NCBI GenBank assembly: GCA_039111635.1
Contig: JBCAQO010000004.1
Span: forward strand, 1,674,001-1,738,000
Source of the DNA: Heterobasidion occidentale
Taxonomy: Eukaryota; Basidiomycota; Agaricomycetes; Russulales; Bondarzewiaceae
Length of the DNA: 64,000 nucleotides
Direction: 5' to 3'
Shown piece by piece: positions 38,017 to 46,942 of the stretch. The notes beneath the pieces are model-generated. The model was not told the DNA's origin. It saw only the letters and a list, made by a program, of their open reading frames with translations, and did no database searches. The translations under genes were made by a program, and so were the position numbers. How positions within the stretch are numbered: the stretch's first letter is position 1; each line of letters opens with the position of its first letter.

Positions 38017-39990
38017 TCACTCCTCGCTGGAGTCGAAAAGGACCGCGTCCTTCCTGAGGACCCATTTGGGCTTTGGAACATTGCCCATTCCGACGAGTTT
38101 GACGCGAACCGTGGATTGCAAGTCCAGGCCTTCGTCTTCCGGAGATATGGGGCTGATCGGACGCTACGAAACCAGTTCACAGTGGCAGCGCGAACGCAAA
38201 AATTGCATCAGACTTACCGTTACATACACAGCAGTGTCGATGGCATCGCCATACTGGTTGACAGCGTGTTTGTTTCAACGTGGTGCGCTTCACATCGGTG
38301 GTAACCACTTACCATGGTGTACTGGCCGGGACGTACGATGTCAGGCCTCAAAGCTCGAATGGAGGCCCCTGGATTCTGGGTAAAATCCAGCTGGCCAAAG
38401 TAGGTTGAGAGAAACTGGTAGTGCGCATGGTCGGCAAGGAGCTGTGTGGATACGCCAGAGGTGTTGGCATGCCCGCCGCTGAGGACGAAATTGCGACCGG
38501 CTTTGGCTGGCAGAGTCGGCTTGACGAGAAGCGCCTTTTTGGAATCGGCAGTGTGGCCAAGCCAGAACCAACCAGAGGGGATAGAAATGGGTCGATAGAT
38601 GGCTATTGGCAGGTGGTCGAAGCCCTTCATTTTCTCGACGTCCACCCATCTGTAGCAAGTAATGAGGGAGTGGCACAAGACACAAGATGCCGACTGGGCT
38701 TACTTTCCCACAAGCGGCTTGAGCAATTTCTTCACCTGACTACTCTGCTGCTCCGGAAGCAAGTCGACCACAGGAATGACCGAAGTGACTTCAATGACTC
38801 GCCAGTACTCGGGCCTGTCTGTGGTTGAGATCCAGTCGGCAGTATTTTGGATTTTCGTGTAGTCCCCACCCTGATGAGATGTGTAGTTAGTGCGAGCTAT
38901 CATCGCTCGTACGGGAGGAACATACAGTGACAATATAGTCGGTCACAAGATTATGCCCTTGCTTAGTGGTTATGGTCGTCGTGCTATTGCCATGGCCACC
39001 CGTGACGCTGCCACCCCAGCCTTTAAGCTCGCCCTCCAGGGCCACTTTGATATCTTGCTTCACTTCGCTCTCGTTCTCCTGTTCAAGCAAACTGACTATC
39101 AGTGAATGGATGATGAGTAAACTGCAGGTGAGCGTACGCTTGTAGAAAACGTTTCCTGTGTATGTGCGGAAAGTGCCCCGCCAATCGTGACTTGTTTGCG
39201 AAAAACATGACCATACTCGTTAAATATGTTATATAGGGCTTCCCTCTTCTCAAGTAGGGAAGATTTGGCGAGAGCGGCATTGATCTCAGAGGTGAATCCA
39301 GCCGAGAGTACTATGCAGTTGCCTGAGCCCGAGGAAGGTTCATTGAAATCGACACGGCCCTGCGGGAAGCGATAACACGACGAAGAGTACACCGTCTTTT
39401 CAGTCTCAGTATTTTTGTAGCTCGAGCTCTCGGAGTATTCCACCGAAGCAGAAACGCTGCCAGCGGTCGCCTAGTAAGCGTTGCGCTGATGACTTCAACT
39501 CGAAAGCACTCACTAAGGTGTCGATACCTTGACCGCAACGGAAGTATAATTAGACTCCATGAGCGTCTTGGTGAACTCCGCTTCAACCATGGTCGTCCGT
39601 ATGCCGGCTGAATTGTCAATGACTGTATTGAGAATGTTTGGGCGGACGATTAGCTTCCGAGAGCTGATGACTGGGCTGCCAGACTTCATGACGACACCAG
39701 AGAGGAGATTATTATCGTCGATCTGTTGAGTTGCAAGCAGAATCAGCATCAATGCAGCGAGATTGGATCTGGACGCTACAGCCTGACCAGCTTGTTTCGT
39801 TGTACAGGATCATTGTTGACTTCGTTGAGGGTATCGCCGGCAATCGCTGCCGACATCTTGGCACGCACGCTACCATGAAGCACGTCCTGAACGTATTCAC
39901 CTTGAGTCACGCTGCGGACAATAGCGCTGAGAGAGACGACGCACGGTTACAATCGGGTAATCCATTGAAGAAGGGTAGGGGTCGAGATCT
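38017..39990 (-). CDS. MACPF (membrane attack complex/perforin) domain protein
   Basis: Multi-exon minus-strand gene ending with a TGA at 38017-38019. The MACPF signature (Tyr-Gly-His followed by a Gly-Gly pair) is readable in FNEYGHVFRKQVTIGG near 39190-39240. A segment near 38760-38880 has the usual late MACPF features: a Gly-Gly-Asp turn, a Trp-Ile pair, and the Pro-Val-Val-Asp-Leu-Leu helix. A C-terminal beta-rich region follows, including a possible Vps62-like patch (YRPISIPSGWFWLGH). Clear splice sites include GTAAGT donors near 38312 and 38221. The first exon is not securely placed; protein-like sequence begins near 39950. MACPF proteins oligomerise into membrane pores; in basidiomycetes some act as the pore-forming partner of aegerolysins. 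An aegerolysin lies 2.4 kb away. Whether this protein is functional is not shown. Confidence 0.8.
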
Positions 39991-40618
39991 GAAGCCTCTC
40001 AAAGTCGTTTGAAGCGGGTAGGACTAGTGAAAGGAATGCGGCCTGTGGTTCGTGAGGTGATTGGTCGAGGCTTGTGGACAGCTTGGCTTTATATCCCGGT
40101 TCCTGCTCTTGTACTGTGAACAGGATGAATGGAACCCACTTCTTCCTCTTATCCTCAAAGAGCATGTATGGGCACGAGGGCAGGCTCCATCTCCATCTCC
40201 GCCCTGACCTCCGCCTCCAACTCCAAGGAGCTCTCTCCCGTGATTTCGCGCAGCACCGAGCGCATATACACCGTTATAGCTTCTTCTTTGACAGCAGGAA
40301 TGCCATGATAGGAGTCCTCTTCATCCTCGGGGCCATAACGTGCCAACGCGTGATCGTGCTGCGCTGCCTACGCATGCCAGTCTGTGAACAACAACGTACC
40401 GATCAGAAGCTTGCGCAAGTCGTAAATGGAATTCGCAGCAGCAGGTCAGCAGCTTTAAAGATTGTAGTGCGTGTACTTTACACATTTTCGAGCGCACATA
40501 CGCCACCAGGTAGTTCAGGTGACGTAGATGCGGTGCAAGATGGTGGGTACGCGCTCCAAGGATGGCGCGCTGAGGTGCGCGACGCGACAGGGCATTAGTA
40601 AAACGTTCAATTCTGTGC
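39991..40618. other. Upstream region of the MACPF gene
   Basis: About 630 bases carrying the presumed MACPF promoter (TATA box listed separately). Open frames on both strands (plus 40074-40598) lack recognisable features. Confidence 0.4.
40087..40094 (-). promoter_or_regulatory. TATA box of the MACPF gene
   Basis: On the minus strand the sequence reads ATATAAAG, about 100 bases upstream of where MACPF coding sequence begins. It mirrors the TATAAAG in front of the aegerolysin gene. Confidence 0.5.
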
Positions 40619-40627
40619 CGAGAAACC

Positions 40628-40708
40628 TAGACTCGTTCCCAGTCCGCTCGCTATCTCACGCTTATGTAATTGACGAGAGCTTGCGCGAGCGGACTGGGAA
40701 CGAGTCTA
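40628..40708. mobile_element. 81-bp inverted-repeat element (MITE-like) with 9-bp target duplication
   Basis: Positions 40628-40651 and 40685-40708 are perfect 24-nt inverted repeats (starting TAGACTCGTTCCC), separated by a 33-nt centre. Immediately outside, CGAGAAACC occurs at 40619-40627 and again at 40709-40717 as a perfect 9-bp direct repeat. Terminal inverted repeats bounded exactly by a target-site duplication are the structure of a miniature non-autonomous DNA transposon. A 9-bp duplication fits the Mutator-like superfamily. No transposase is present in the window. The element sits just upstream of a broken secreted-protein gene. Confidence 0.8.
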
Positions 40709-40904
40709 CGAGAAACCCGCAAAGATAGTACGCGGAGGATGCTGCGGAGGATGGGCCTGTGGAACGCATGGAGAAGCCTGGAGAAGCCGGGCCTGCCCAC
40801 GGGTTCATCCGCGCGGAGTTTCAAGCCAGACGTTGGGCTCCCGGCGGTCCACCCGGCTGCGGTATCATCTACTAGCCCCGTCGTGTCGTCATCATCTGCG
40901 CAGC

Positions 40905-41396
40905 CGCCCACTACCAGCCACAACCACATCTTCAGGAGCAGCAGCCCCTACCGGTTCGCAGATCCGCTCTGACCAAGACCTAACGTTCTACTTTTACCTC
41001 CAGAACGACGGTGAGTAATCCAGCGCTCGCGGGCAGCCTCAAGCATATTGTCAGATGCATAAGCAAAGAGGGCGTTCCGGTACTCGGCCCAGAGGCCTCG
41101 TCGGGATATTTTACCATCGACCGTGACGGCACGATCGCGCTCAACGGCGCCGACGGCACATCGTTGTACCTCAACGTGGACGAGTCGGCGGCGACGTCCT
41201 ACAAAACGCCGACGTTCGACTCGGCTGCGGTGACGACGGACTGGGGCCTCAAGGGCTCATCACGACGTCCCCGCGGCAGCTCAACTTCCTTGCGTGTGCG
41301 ACGAGCGACGCGACGGTCTACGACGTTTATCTACAGGAAGGGAACGGCATGCCATCTGGGCAGACCGGCTCGCTGCACCTGCCATGCTTGTGCTGA
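40905..41396 (+). pseudogene. Broken secreted beta-type protein gene
   Basis: Protein-like segments occur in three frames in the right order: a Thr/Ser/Ala-rich linker then DQDLTFYFYLQNDG (to ~41011), then NPALAGSLKHIVR ... ALNGADGTSLYLNVDE (41014-41250), then QLNFLACATSDATVYDVYLQ to a TGA at 41394-41396. Each change of frame needs a single-base shift (near 41011 and near 41250), and no GT-AG intron fits. The sequence resembles a family of secreted agaricomycete proteins of unknown function with an N-terminal Ser/Thr linker. No signal peptide exon was identified, though the transposon-like element lies just upstream. Either a pseudogene or a gene with sequence errors. Confidence 0.55.
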
Positions 41397-41764
41397 TGTG
41401 GATATGCATAGAGGCGTTTTGTGTGAAGAGTGGTGGAAACAGCGTCCGAGTCCCACAGCATCTGTGTTTCAACTCGGCCATACTATTAAAATGATCTTGC
41501 TGTGAAAGCGCAGGGTGTAAGTAAGTACGAGGCAGACTAAGCCCGACGTGGATTGAATGCCGTCCGTCAAGTGCTCGTTCCATTTCTCAGTGACGGGAGT
41601 AACCTTCCGTCCAGAATGATTTCGGGGGAGGGCACCTGGTACTGCTTCGAGCAATTTACGTATTTCGGTGTGGTGAGTTGGGGCTGGGAGAGGCGATAGA
41701 ACATTCGCCGCAGAAATACAACCTGTCAGATAACCGGAATGGTGACGGATTGACTCTTCGGTTG

Positions 41765-42190
41765 GTATGTTATATGTAGAAGTCGAACTCAGCAATGAAT
41801 GTGCTCGAGAGCATGTCCGCACGAAAGTTGACACGGCAGGCGATAACGAAACGAGGAATAGCCCGTTTTTCAGTCTCGCTGTTTTTAGAACTCGAGCTCT
41901 TGGAGTACTGTGAGTCTGTGACGCACCAAATGTCCGCTGGTGAGCGTCGTGCTAGTAAAATCACTTGAAAGCATAGATGACGACACCTGAGAGGGGATTA
42001 TCGTCGTCGATCTGTTCGAGCACAAGAAAATCAGCAAACTTGGATCTGTAAAAAATAGCCTGACCAGCCTAATTCGTCACATAGGCGCTTTGTTCGTTCC
42101 ATTGGTATCTCGTGAATTACTATCATCTTGGCACCCAGAGTGCCATGGAGCACGTCCTGCAGATAAGTAAAGTGTTCGCCTAACGCCGCG
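41765..42190 (-). pseudogene. Decayed second MACPF gene (5' and middle parts only)
   Basis: This stretch is a degenerate copy of the neighbouring MACPF gene on the same strand. LQDVLHGTLGAKM near 42120-42160 matches VQDVLHGSVRAKM of the intact gene (near 39855-39895). Plus-strand bases 41975-42020 are close to 39688-39740, both ending in GTCGATCTGTT. The Ser/Lys/Glu-rich stretch near 41850-41910 (SKSSSSKNSETEK) matches the one near 39395-39440. The remainder of the gene (signature region and C-terminus) is missing and the frames are interrupted. It is a truncated duplicate, probably non-functional. Confidence 0.72.
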
Positions 42191-42285
42191 AAACCGAAGT
42201 AATCGTCATGGGCTACGCCCGTTCGTGTCCCGACAACAGGATGCATGGAACCCACTGCACGTAGCCCACCCTCAAGCTCATGCTC

Positions 42286-42292
42286 TATAAAG
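42286..42292 (+). promoter_or_regulatory. TATA box of the aegerolysin gene
   Basis: TATAAAG about 80 bases upstream of the ATG at 42373, followed by a C-rich tract. The divergent MACPF relic ends within about 100 bases upstream, so this interval was probably once a bidirectional promoter. Confidence 0.6.
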
Positions 42293-42372
42293 CCTGCCCC
42301 CCACGCTTGCTCTTTTCTGCATCGATTACCTAGAGACCTTCAAAGCCAACCCAATCCCACATCTCAATCATC

Positions 42373-42842
42373 ATGGCTTACGCCCAATGGGTCATCATCA
42401 TTCTTCACAACGTCGGCGCGGCACAGTTCGCGATCAGAAACCTCAACGTCTCCTGGGGGAAGCTCCATGCCGATGGTAATTCACGCGTTGCCCTCTCGTG
42501 ACGGGACGTACCGCTGATGTGCGAGTCTACAGGTGATAAGGACACCGAGGTTAGCAAGAGTACCATCGAGGGAAAGGTGGTGGAGCCGGACAGCAGCTCA
42601 GGATCAACGCCTGCGGCAGATCCGACGCGGCAGAAGGCACCACGGGCTCGTTCGACCTCATCGACGTGGCCACCCAACAAGTCATTCGCCACGTCTATTG
42701 GGATTGCCCTTGGGGCACCAAAACGAACACGTTCACGGTCAGCGGCTCGAACTCCAAGTGGATGATCGAGTACAGCGGCCAGAACTTGGACAGCGGCGCG
42801 CTCGGTACCATCACGGTGGACGTCTTGAGGAAGGGAAACTGA
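42373..42842 (+). CDS. Aegerolysin (frame broken once)
   Basis: Aegerolysins are small beta-sandwich proteins that bind membrane lipids such as sphingomyelin/cholesterol or ceramide phosphoethanolamine and can recruit MACPF partners. Exon 1 (42373-42475) begins MAYAQWVIIILHNVG, the typical aegerolysin start without a signal peptide. An intron (42476-42532, GTAATT donor, CTACAG acceptor) leads to exon 2. The family pattern runs in frame to about 42598 and then continues one frame over to a TGA at 42840-42842; VYWDCPWGTKTNTFTV and MIEYSGQNLDSGALG are readable in this second part. No intron fits the shift, so a single-base insertion/deletion lies near 42598-42606. The gene is either newly inactivated or mis-sequenced at one base; the rest of the family sequence is well preserved. 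Confidence 0.88.
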
Positions 42843-42868
42843 GGTGATCGAGTGTTGCTTGCTGTGCA

Positions 42869-42910
42869 GATGGCGATGGCGATGGCGATGGCGATGGCGA
42901 TGGCGATGGC
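42869..42910 (+). repeat. (GATGGC)7 hexanucleotide repeat
   Basis: Seven exact tandem copies of GATGGC beginning 26 bases after the aegerolysin stop, probably in its 3' untranslated region. Such tracts are variable in length between strains. Confidence 0.9.
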
Positions 42911-43117
42911 TCTGTGCAAACTTGTATATCATTGTAAATTCAAAGACGAAATTCATGTCGCGCTTCGAGCTACAACCTGGCCGTCAGGTGAGGATGCCTC
43001 CGTCGCAAGGGTAAGCGATACACACTCACCTAGGCACTGTTGGAACGCTGCATCTCAGTGAGATGGATGAAATATCACAGTTCACAGCCGGGCTGGTACA
43101 GACAGACCGCGGTGTCT

Positions 43118-44199
43118 CTAATTCCCAAGAATGGCATCGATCGCCTTCTTGGGCTTCCAGCCCGGAAACTCCTCATTCGTGAGCTCGCCCTTCTCCCCCA
43201 CGATCCCCTCGCCCCTCGCCCAGCCCAGCTGCAGCACCGTCCCGAAATCATAAGGGTTTACTTTAAGAGCCGCCTCCAGCTCCTCGACGGATCGGTAAGT
43301 GATTTGCAACTTCTTCCCGGTCCGAGCCTCGTAGGCCGCAAACACTTCGTTGAAGGACTAGACGGCCCAGCGTTCGTCAACTCCAGACGACTTGTGCAGT
43401 GCAACGATGGCCGTCTCACCTGGCGATCGCCCTCGATCCTGAAAATTCGCCAATTGAGACGTTCGGCGGGTAAATGGGTCAGGACGTATGCCACATAGGC
43501 CCCGACGTCGCGACGCGCCGTCCAAGAGACAGGATTGCTGCCATCTCCCCCAGCAGCCGCCTTCCCGTGATCGAAGTCCACCCCGATGAACCTGCATCGA
43601 GAAGCAAACATCCTCCGTAAAACCCCGACGTTGTCACCGCGCGAGCGAAACGACTGTGCTACTCACGGCGTCAGGACGAAATCCGGGAACGGGCCGTTGT
43701 AGACGAGCGCGAACGGCAGCCCCAGCTCCCTCAACTTATCCTGGAACAGCTTCTTCGGGAGCAGTATCCCGCCCTCCAGCGTGTCCGTCTTCTCCCCGAA
43801 CTCGGACGGCAGGAAGAGCTTCACGCCCGCCTGCTTCGCCGCCTCCGCGAGCGGCACCTGCGCATCGGTGATCGCGCTGAACGTGATCGCGGACAGGACG
43901 ACGTCGATGCCTTCCAGCACCGCCGCCACCTTTGCAGTGTCCACAAAGTCGACGAGCACGACCTTGGCTCCGTCCTTCTCGAGCTTCGCGAGCGCCTCGT
44001 TTTTCGTTCCCTGTGGGACACCGGCTCGCATGTAAATGGCGGCGTAATTAATCTTAAAGATGAAATATATCGCGCGCACCAGACGTCCCAACACCAGCAC
44101 CTCCTTTGCGTTCCCAGCGGCCTTCTGCTTCAAAAGCTCCTCCGCGAGGAAAACGCCGATATTCCCAGCTCCCGCGACCGCAAAAGTCTTGAAGGCCAT
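43118..44199 (-). CDS. NmrA-like/isoflavone-reductase-like NAD(P)-binding protein
   Basis: Atypical short-chain dehydrogenase with an N-terminal Rossmann motif FAVAGAGNIGVFLAEELL, followed by VVLVDFVDTAKVAAVLEGID and FLPSEFGEKTD, typical of NmrA/phenylcoumaran-reductase-like proteins. Exons: 44199-44080, 44010 down to a GTGAGT donor after FPDFVLTP, a middle exon with RFIGVDFDHGKAAAGG, and a last exon ending KKAIDAILGN at 43118. The first intron (44079-44011) is 69 nt with no stop in frame, so unspliced RNA would still be translated with 23 extra residues. Proteins of this family are either enzymes or NAD(P)-sensing regulators; substrate unknown. A TATATA box lies about 80 bases upstream. Not related by context to the aegerolysin gene it faces. 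Confidence 0.85.
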
Positions 44200-44995
44200 A
44201 GTGCACGTACGTATGATGAGAGAGATGCTCAGCAGCGCGTCCGATTTAAACGTGATCGGAAGGTGCGCATCCCCTCTATATATCCAAAGTATGGGCGTCA
44301 ATGCTCCGCCACCGAAAGCTTAACAGCATGCGCAAACCAACGCGCAAGATGTCGTCAGTCCTCGCCTGTCTGATGTTTGAGAAAGAAGCAACAACCCTTT
44401 TCGCCGCTTTGCACCAGCCCTCCAGGCTCGCATGTCCGCGGCACATTCTCTCACAATCTTTCTTTCTTGAATTGAGCCTGTTGGTAAGATGTCTTCAGTG
44501 GACATACATATTTCTAGATTGCTCTTCCAGCCTTTCTAGTCGCTAGCAACCAACTGCTTGCCAATACAGACGTCAGCGTTCGTTCAGGGCGAAGTTGCTG
44601 ACTGAGGCGGACGACAGATGACGACCGGGTTCCCTCAACAAGACCTGCGCAATCATTCTGAACAGTGCTGACGAGAGATTGCTGACAGCTCCTCTAAACG
44701 GTGAGAACGAGGGTCAGCAGACATGCATGGATTGACGATCGAAGACGGCCATACCAGAACTCTGAGAGCCGAACCAGTATTTGCCATTCCTATTCATCTC
44801 AATGTTCAACGCCCAACAACATAGGACAATCTGTGATGACAGATGACACGAATCACGCAACGACGGTTCAGATCGGAAAAGAGAGATTATTATCAAGTGA
44901 AAGCAATGCACGGGCGTGCTTTTGTCGCGACAACAGACAAAGAAGGAACGCGAAAACTACGATGCCAAAGAAATCCACAATCACGCTCGGAATTC
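44200..44995. other. Spacer between NmrA-like and ILV5 genes
   Basis: About 800 bases between two minus-strand genes. It contains TATATA at about 44277-44283 (minus-strand promoter of the NmrA-like gene) and the 3' end of ILV5. No coding sequence supported. Confidence 0.5.
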
Positions 44996-46602
44996 TCACG
45001 GCTTGTAGTCGGGGCGCAGAGAGCGCACGGTCTTGCCTGAACGAAGAGCAATCATCAGCACCTGAAGCCCCGCCGATGGAAAGAACGAGGGTGAGGGAGC
45101 CGGACGAACCTGCGCGCCAGATCTCCTGGTCGTCGATCTCCTTGAGCTCCTTCGCGAGGTCCTGGCGGTAGGTGTTGCGCGAGTTGAACTCGAGCGACTT
45201 GCGCGTCTCCGTGCCGTTCTTCACGCTCTCGTAGAGCTTCTCGAACACGGGGCGGTTAGCCGCCTCGAAGATCGGGGCCCAGTCAAGGGCACCGCGGCGC
45301 GCGGTCGTGGAGCACGCGTTGTACATGTAGTCCATGCTTTTTGACGAAAGTCGCGAATGAGCGAAATGACACGATGCAGTAGACATCAGATCACGTACCC
45401 CTTGGCGCCGATGAGGGGGAAGAGGGACTGGGTGGCCTCCTCCACGGTCTCGTTGAAGGCCTCGGAGGGCGAGTGGCCGTTGGCGCGGAGGACCTTGTAC
45501 TGCGCAAGGAACATGCCCTCTACAGGACAAAGAATGCATGAGCGCCCTATCCGAAAGGCTGATTACGTCCAACTTACGGATACCACCCATCAACTAAAAG
45601 CAAAGAGTTAACGACGATTCAGCGTGTAAAACGCGTACCCAAAACTCACCACACCACGCTCGCCGTAGAGGTCAGAGTACACCTCCTTCTCGAACGTCGT
45701 CTCGTACATGTATCCAGACCCGATGCCAACACCGAGGGCGGTCGCCTTCTCCTTGGCCTTGCCGGTGACATCTTGCCAGACGGCGATGGACGAGTTGATA
45801 CCACGGCCCTCCTTGAACAGGGTGCGGACGGTGCGCCCCGAGCCCTTAGGGGCGACGAGGATGACATCGACGTCAACGGGGGGGATGACGTGGGTGTCCT
45901 CCTTGTAGACGACGGAGAAACCGTGGGAGAAGTAGAGAGTCTTGCCCTTGGTGATGAGAGGGGCGATGGTCGGCCAGGTGGTCGACTGAGCGGCATCGGA
46001 GAGGAGGTTCATGATGATGGAACCACGGTTGATGGCCTCCTCGATGGAGAAGAGGGTCTCACCAGGCACCTACGGCGAACGAATCGAATATAAGAATCAA
46101 TTTTTAGGACGTGCGCGTGAACATACCCAGCCGTCTTCCTGTGCCTGCTTCCAGCTCTCGCCGCCCTCCCGAACACCGACGATGACATTCAGGCCGTTGT
46201 CGCGGGCGTTGAGGCCCTGGCCGTGACCCTGGGAGCCATAGCCAATGAGGGCGAGGGTGTCGTTCTTGAAGTAGTCCTGGAGCTTAGCCAAGGGCCAGTC
46301 ACTGCGCTCGTAGACGACCTCCTGGTGGCCAGCAAAGTCCAGCGTCTTCAAACCACGGACAGCCTAAAAACGACAAAAAAAAGCGCGCTCAGGCAAACTC
46401 GTCGCAGCGAAGCGACCTGCATCGCCACGTAAACACCGACCTCGACAGTCGCCCTCCGGGGGGCCGCAGCAGCGGCAGAGCGCGCCAGCAAGGAGTAGGC
46501 TGCGGTCTGCGCGGGCTTGGAGGCGACCTGGGACGCCACGCGAGGAGCACGGCGGGAGGCAGCGCGGAGGGCTTGGGAGGAGCGAGCGGCGAAGGAGGCC
46601 AT
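44996..46602 (-). CDS. ILV5: Ketol-acid reductoisomerase (acetohydroxyacid reductoisomerase)
   Basis: Mitochondrial NADPH enzyme that isomerises and reduces acetolactate/acetohydroxybutyrate in valine and isoleucine synthesis. Start MASFAARSSQALRAASRRAP, an Ala/Arg/Ser-rich mitochondrial presequence. The NADPH-binding motif is ALIGYGSQGHGQGLNARDNG. The Mg-binding catalytic region includes APKGSGRTVRTLFKEGRG and, after an intron, the C-terminal knotted domain (GMDYMYNACSTTARRGALDW). The last intron lies between WRAG and KTVRSLRPDYKP, the conserved fungal end at 44996. About six introns. The class I, short-chain form with an eukaryotic presequence fits the length. It is divergent from the trimethyllysine dioxygenase gene. 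Confidence 0.95.
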
Positions 46603-46942
46603 TTTTGTTGGTGGAGGTGGAGAACGAGAACGTGCGAAATCGACTTTTTCTTGAGCTGGGCGAGTCACCCCTCGGCCGACACTCCGACGCCGAAATCCGG
46701 CCTCTGCCGATCCTCTCCTTCCAATTCACGTCCCCGAGTCGTCGACACACTGAATGCTTGCCGTACGTGCCCACCAATTCAATACAACTATGCTGTTCTC
46801 TGCCCCAGCTACCCTCATATCTCCACACATGAGGGGGTTTCACTGCAACACCTTTGGAAAGTCGAAGCATGTACATACTTTCCATAAATGGTAAAATAGT
46901 GGTGACCCCACACCAGCCGACATTCGAAACACCCGCCGCGAC
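46603..46942. promoter_or_regulatory. Bidirectional promoter ILV5 / TMLH
   Basis: The start codons of ILV5 (minus) and the trimethyllysine dioxygenase (plus) are about 340 bases apart, so both promoters lie here. No clear TATA box. The assignment rests on gene arrangement. Confidence 0.55.
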
